Assembly (NCBI RefSeq): GCF_900547205.1
Contig: NZ_URFY01000085.1
Coordinates: 1 to 9,600 of the forward strand
Direction of reading: 5' to 3'
Length of the DNA stretch: 9,600 bases
From: an uncultured Bacteroides sp.
GTDB lineage: Bacteria > Bacteroidota > Bacteroidia > Bacteroidales > Bacteroidaceae
Within the stretch, counting starts at the first letter, position 1. Each line of letters begins with the position of its first letter. Positions 7,398-9,600 of the stretch are shown one piece after another. The position numbers and the translations under genes were made by a program. The notes below the pieces were generated by a model. The model was not told where the DNA came from and did not search any database. It saw nothing but the letters and a program-made list of their open reading frames with translations.

Positions 7398-8169
7398 AGA
7401 GAAGATGCACACCAGTCCTGAAACAGCCATTATCCTTGGCACCGGACTAGGCAGTTTAGCAAACGAGATTACCGAGAAGTATGAAATAAAGTATTCGGAT
7501 ATTCCCAACTTCCCGGTTTCCACCGTCGAAGGTCATAGCGGAAAGCTGATTTTCGGCAAACTGGGCAATAAGGATATCATGGCTATGCAAGGCCGTTTCC
7601 ACTACTATGAAGGTTACTCGATGAAGGAAGTAACGTTTCCTGTACGTGTGATGCGTGAACTGGGAATCAAAACGCTGTTTGTATCCAATGCCAGTGGCGG
7701 AACGAATGCCGACTTTGAAATAGGCGACCTGATGATTATCACCGATCATATCAACTATTTCCCCGAACATCCGCTTCGTGGCAAGAATATTCCCTACGGT
7801 CCCCGTTTCCCGGATATGAGCGAGGCTTATGATAAGGAGTTGATTCGTAAAGCCGACGAGATTGCCAACGAGAAAGGGATTAAAGTACAACATGGCATTT
7901 ATATAGGTACACAAGGCCCTACTTTTGAAACTCCGGCGGAATATAGACTGTTCCATATTCTGGGTGCTGATGCCGTAGGGATGTCTACCGTTCCCGAAGT
8001 AATCGTAGCCAATCATTGCGGCATCAAGGTGTTCGGTATTTCCGTTATCACCGACCTGGGTGTGGAAGGAAAGATAGTGGAAGTGACGCACAAAGAGGTT
8101 CAGAAGGCGGCAGATGCTGCGCAGCCCAAAATGACGACTATCATGCGTGAACTTATCAACCGTGCCTAA
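7360..8169 (+). CDS. punA: Purine nucleoside phosphorylase, trimeric PNP family
   Basis: This cytoplasmic enzyme splits purine (deoxy)nucleosides with phosphate into free base and (deoxy)ribose 1-phosphate for purine salvage. The ATG at 7360 gives 269 residues, the usual length. An earlier in-frame TTG at 7309 would add 17 unlikely residues lying inside lpxK. Phosphate-site motifs are GTGLGS (27-32), VEGHSGK (56-62) and GRFHYYEGY (78-86, with His81). FVSNASGGTN (107-116), GPTFETPAEYR (186-196, with the purine-binding Glu190), VGMSTVPEV (206-214) and His244 complete the site. At the position of human Asn243 (GFSLITN) this protein has Asp232 (GISVITD), so a broader or shifted base preference, including adenosine, is possible. 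The gene overlaps lpxK by 38 bases and is followed by thiL after 15. The family is certain, while the symbol is by homology and some annotations use deoD or pnp. Confidence 0.95.
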   Translation: MLEKIQETAAYLKEKMHTSPETAIILGTGLGSLANEITEKYEIKYSDIPNFPVSTVEGHSGKLIFGKLGNKDIMAMQGRFHYYEGYSMKEVTFPVRVMRELGIKTLFVSNASGGTNADFEIGDLMIITDHINYFPEHPLRGKNIPYGPRFPDMSEAYDKELIRKADEIANEKGIKVQHGIYIGTQGPTFETPAEYRLFHILGADAVGMSTVPEVIVANHCGIKVFGISVITDLGVEGKIVEVTHKEVQKAADAAQPKMTTIMRELINRA

Positions 8170-8184
8170 CATTAAAAACGATTT

Positions 8185-9219
8185 ATGAGAACTGAAATAG
8201 CAACTCTTGGTGAGTTCGGTCTGATAGACCGCCTCACCGAGGGTATCGAACTGGAAAACGAGTCCAGCAAATATGGAGTGGGCGACGATGCCGCCGTTCT
8301 CTCCTACCCTTCGGAAAAACAGATATTGGTAACTACCGACCTGCTGATGGAAGGCGTACATTTCGACCTGACTTATGTGCCTTTGAAACATTTGGGATAT
8401 AAGGCAGCAGTGGTCAACTTCTCCGATATTTATGCCATGAACGGCACGCCCCGGCAGATAACGGTGTCTCTTGCTCTTTCCAAACGCTTCAGCGTAGAAG
8501 ATATGGATGATTTGTATGCGGGTGTCCGTTTCGCTTGTAAGCAATATAATGTAGATATTGTAGGGGGAGATACCACTTCTTCCCTCACGGGTCTTGCCAT
8601 TAGTATCACTTGCATCGGCGATGCGGACAAGGATAAAGTGGTTTACCGCAACGGAGCCAAGGAGACTGACTTGATTTGCGTCAGTGGCGACCTAGGTGCC
8701 GCCTATATGGGCTTACAGCTTCTTGAACGCGAAAAGACTGTGTTGAAAGGCGAGAATGACGTTCAGCCGGATTTCACCGGCAAAGAATACTTGCTGGAAC
8801 GCCAGCTCAAACCGGAAGCTCGCAAAGATATTATTGAGAAGCTTGCTACTGCCCACATTGTACCAACTTCGATGATGGATATTTCAGATGGGTTGTCGTC
8901 CGAATTAATGCACATCTGCAAGCAGAGTAATGCCGGCTGTCGTGTCTACGAGGAGCATATTCCTATCGATTATCAAACGGCTGTGATGGCTGAGGAGTTT
9001 AACATGAACCTGACCACTTGTGCCATGAACGGTGGCGAAGACTACGAGCTTCTCTTCACTGTCCCTATTGCCGATCACGAAAAGGTGTCGCAAATGGAGG
9101 GTATCCGACTCGTCGGACATATCACTAAGCCGGAACTTGGCTGCGCACTGATCACTCGGGACGGACAAGAATTTGAATTGAAAGCACAGGGATGGAATCC
9201 GCTTAAGGAAGATAAATAA
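8185..9219 (+). CDS. thiL: Thiamine-monophosphate kinase ThiL
   Basis: ThiL phosphorylates thiamine monophosphate with ATP to give thiamine diphosphate, the active cofactor and last step of thiamine synthesis, in the cytoplasm. The 344-residue protein has the PurM/ThiL fold. The N-terminal half carries GVGDDAAVL (31-39), TTDLLMEGVHF (50-60), NFSDIYAMNGTP (78-89) and VGGDTTSS (126-133), whose aspartates bind the magnesium ions that hold ATP. The C-terminal half carries VSGDLGAAYMG (166-176), DISDGLSSEL (232-241) and NGGEDYELLF (282-291). The ATG at 8185 leaves 15 bases after the phosphorylase stop and gives a normal N-terminus (FGLIDRL). It is the last gene of the operon and an intrinsic terminator follows. 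There is no thiamine riboswitch-like leader in the gap, and no other thiamine genes are in the window. Confidence 0.96.
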   Translation: MRTEIATLGEFGLIDRLTEGIELENESSKYGVGDDAAVLSYPSEKQILVTTDLLMEGVHFDLTYVPLKHLGYKAAVVNFSDIYAMNGTPRQITVSLALSKRFSVEDMDDLYAGVRFACKQYNVDIVGGDTTSSLTGLAISITCIGDADKDKVVYRNGAKETDLICVSGDLGAAYMGLQLLEREKTVLKGENDVQPDFTGKEYLLERQLKPEARKDIIEKLATAHIVPTSMMDISDGLSSELMHICKQSNAGCRVYEEHIPIDYQTAVMAEEFNMNLTTCAMNGGEDYELLFTVPIADHEKVSQMEGIRLVGHITKPELGCALITRDGQEFELKAQGWNPLKEDK

Positions 9220-9253
9220 TTATTGTATATAGCAAATTATTTTCGTTCGTTAC

Positions 9254-9296
9254 AACACTGATAATAAGCATTCTAGCTTTTTATCAGTGTTTTTTA
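9254..9296 (+). terminator. Intrinsic terminator after thiL
   Basis: Bases 9254-9264 (AACACTGATAA) pair perfectly with 9281-9291. A second short stem, AAGC with GCTT, extends the hairpin inward past a T-T mismatch to a six-base loop. A run of T follows through 9295. It lies 34 bases after the thiL stop and separates the operon from the tRNA gene. Confidence 0.85.
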
Positions 9297-9307
9297 TTAC
9301 AATAATC

Positions 9308-9338
9308 CTTGCAGATTCCAAAAGTTTCACTACCTTTG
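9308..9338 (+). promoter_or_regulatory. Promoter of the tRNA-Phe gene
   Basis: TACCTTTG at 9331-9338 matches the Bacteroides -7 consensus TAnnTTTG. CTTG at 9308-9311 is a near -33 element with a 19-base spacer. Transcription would begin near 9345, leaving a 5' leader of about 30 bases to be removed by RNase P. Confidence 0.6.
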
Positions 9339-9377
9339 CAACCGCAAAAGAGAAATAACTGAATCGACCTAGCACAA

Positions 9378-9450
9378 GGTGCCATAGCTCAGTTGGTAGA
9401 GCAAAGGACTGAAAATCCTTGTGTCCCCGGTTCGATTCCTGGTGGCACCA
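9378..9450 (+). tRNA. tRNA-Phe (anticodon GAA)
   Basis: The cloverleaf folds fully. The acceptor stem is 9378-9384 with 9443-9449, with discriminator A at 9450. The D stem is GCTC with GAGC (9387-9390 and 9399-9402), with loop AGTTGGTA. The anticodon stem is AAGGA with TCCTT (9404-9408 and 9416-9420). The anticodon GAA at 9411-9413 reads UUC and UUU. The T loop is TTCGATT at 9431-9437. The 3' CCA is not encoded, since the bases after A9450 are CAA. The T stem contains one C-U mismatch (9428 with 9440). The gene stands alone between its own promoter and terminator. Confidence 0.97.
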
Positions 9451-9479
9451 CAATCGGTTCAGATATTTTTGCGCAATCC

Positions 9480-9514
9480 CCCTTGAATTAGAGATAATTC
9501 AAGGGTTTCTTTTT
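9480..9514 (+). terminator. Intrinsic terminator after tRNA-Phe
   Basis: An 11-base-pair perfect stem (9480-9490 with 9495-9505) is closed by a GAGA tetraloop and followed directly by TTTCTTTTT. It begins 30 bases after the tRNA. Confidence 0.9.
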
Positions 9515-9600
9515 ATCCCTCTATACGCAATTCAGTTCATATTTGGGGTCAAGTCGAAAACTCTGTGGTTATATTATGCCGGTATCCAAAAGAAATTTAT
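9515..9600. other. Right-edge intergenic DNA with no recognisable feature
   Basis: These 86 bases contain no reading frame, hairpin or clear promoter that I can support. A short minus-strand frame here is interrupted by stops. The stretch follows a tRNA gene, a common integration site for mobile elements, but no integrase or repeat of the tRNA 3' end is visible before the window ends. Confidence 0.4.

Noticed and set aside
7456..8544. A 362-codon open frame on the minus strand across the phosphorylase and thiL genes.
   Set aside because: It is fully antisense to two genes with intact family motifs, crosses their intergenic gap, and its translation shows no recognisable domain, signal or low-complexity pattern. 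It is best explained as an antisense shadow of the codon bias.
4326..9300. The sppA-lpxK-pnp-thiL cluster as a possible novel functional system.
   Set aside because: All four are well-known housekeeping enzymes from separate pathways with intact motifs, so the clustering looks like an ordinary Bacteroides operon.
9378..9450. tRNA-Phe as an attachment site for an integrated element.
   Set aside because: No repeat of the tRNA 3' end, integrase or cargo gene is visible in the window, and the tRNA keeps its own promoter and terminator.
9250..9453. A 67-codon minus-strand frame across the terminator, tRNA promoter and tRNA-Phe.
   Set aside because: It is antisense to a tRNA and a terminator hairpin, a classic spurious call.
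9515..9600. A minus-strand peptide-like stretch ending PQSFRLDPKYELNCV, considered as the tail of a gene.
   Set aside because: An in-frame stop lies immediately upstream of the Pro codon, leaving only 15 codons with no start. There is not enough to support even a pseudogene.

Overview
The window looks like chromosomal DNA from a Bacteroides species, close to the B. thetaiotaomicron group. Four things point there. Two neighbouring polysaccharide-degrading enzymes belong to families GH97 and GH92, which are expanded in that genus. The start codons lack Shine-Dalgarno sequences and have A/T-rich leaders. Several upstream regions carry the Bacteroidetes -7 promoter element TAnnTTTG. The proteins themselves are Bacteroidetes-like. 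The exact species cannot be fixed from the sequence alone.

Left part (1-4325). The last 29 codons of a plus-strand gene, possibly a sugar transporter, run head-on into a minus-strand pair. The pair is a GH92 alpha-mannosidase lipoprotein followed 37 bases later by a secreted GH97 enzyme. The GH97 protein has the Asp415/Glu470 pair typical of retaining alpha-galactosidases. One promoter in front of the GH92 gene probably drives both. A hairpin with a U-rich tail, lying inside the coding end of the convergent gene, probably ends their transcript. Together they would trim alpha-mannose and alpha-galactose from glycans in the periplasm or at the outer membrane. No SusC/SusD pair or regulator is visible here.

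Middle part (4326-9300). A 185-base divergent promoter region separates the glycosidases from a plus-strand housekeeping operon. The operon holds sppA (membrane signal peptide peptidase), lpxK (lipid A 4'-kinase), a trimeric-type purine nucleoside phosphorylase whose start overlaps the end of lpxK, and thiL (thiamine-monophosphate kinase). The genes are 10 bases apart, overlapping by 38 bases, and 15 bases apart. A clear intrinsic terminator follows thiL.

Right part (9301-9600). A tRNA-Phe(GAA) gene has its own Bacteroides-type promoter and a strong terminator. The last 86 bases show no supportable gene.

Most of the window is ordinary core genome and I see no undescribed multi-gene system. 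The points most worth a second look are an Asp in the purine-recognition position of the nucleoside phosphorylase where the mammalian enzyme has Asn243, the terminator embedded in a convergent gene's coding sequence, the GH92-GH97 pairing, and a mismatch in the T-stem of the tRNA.
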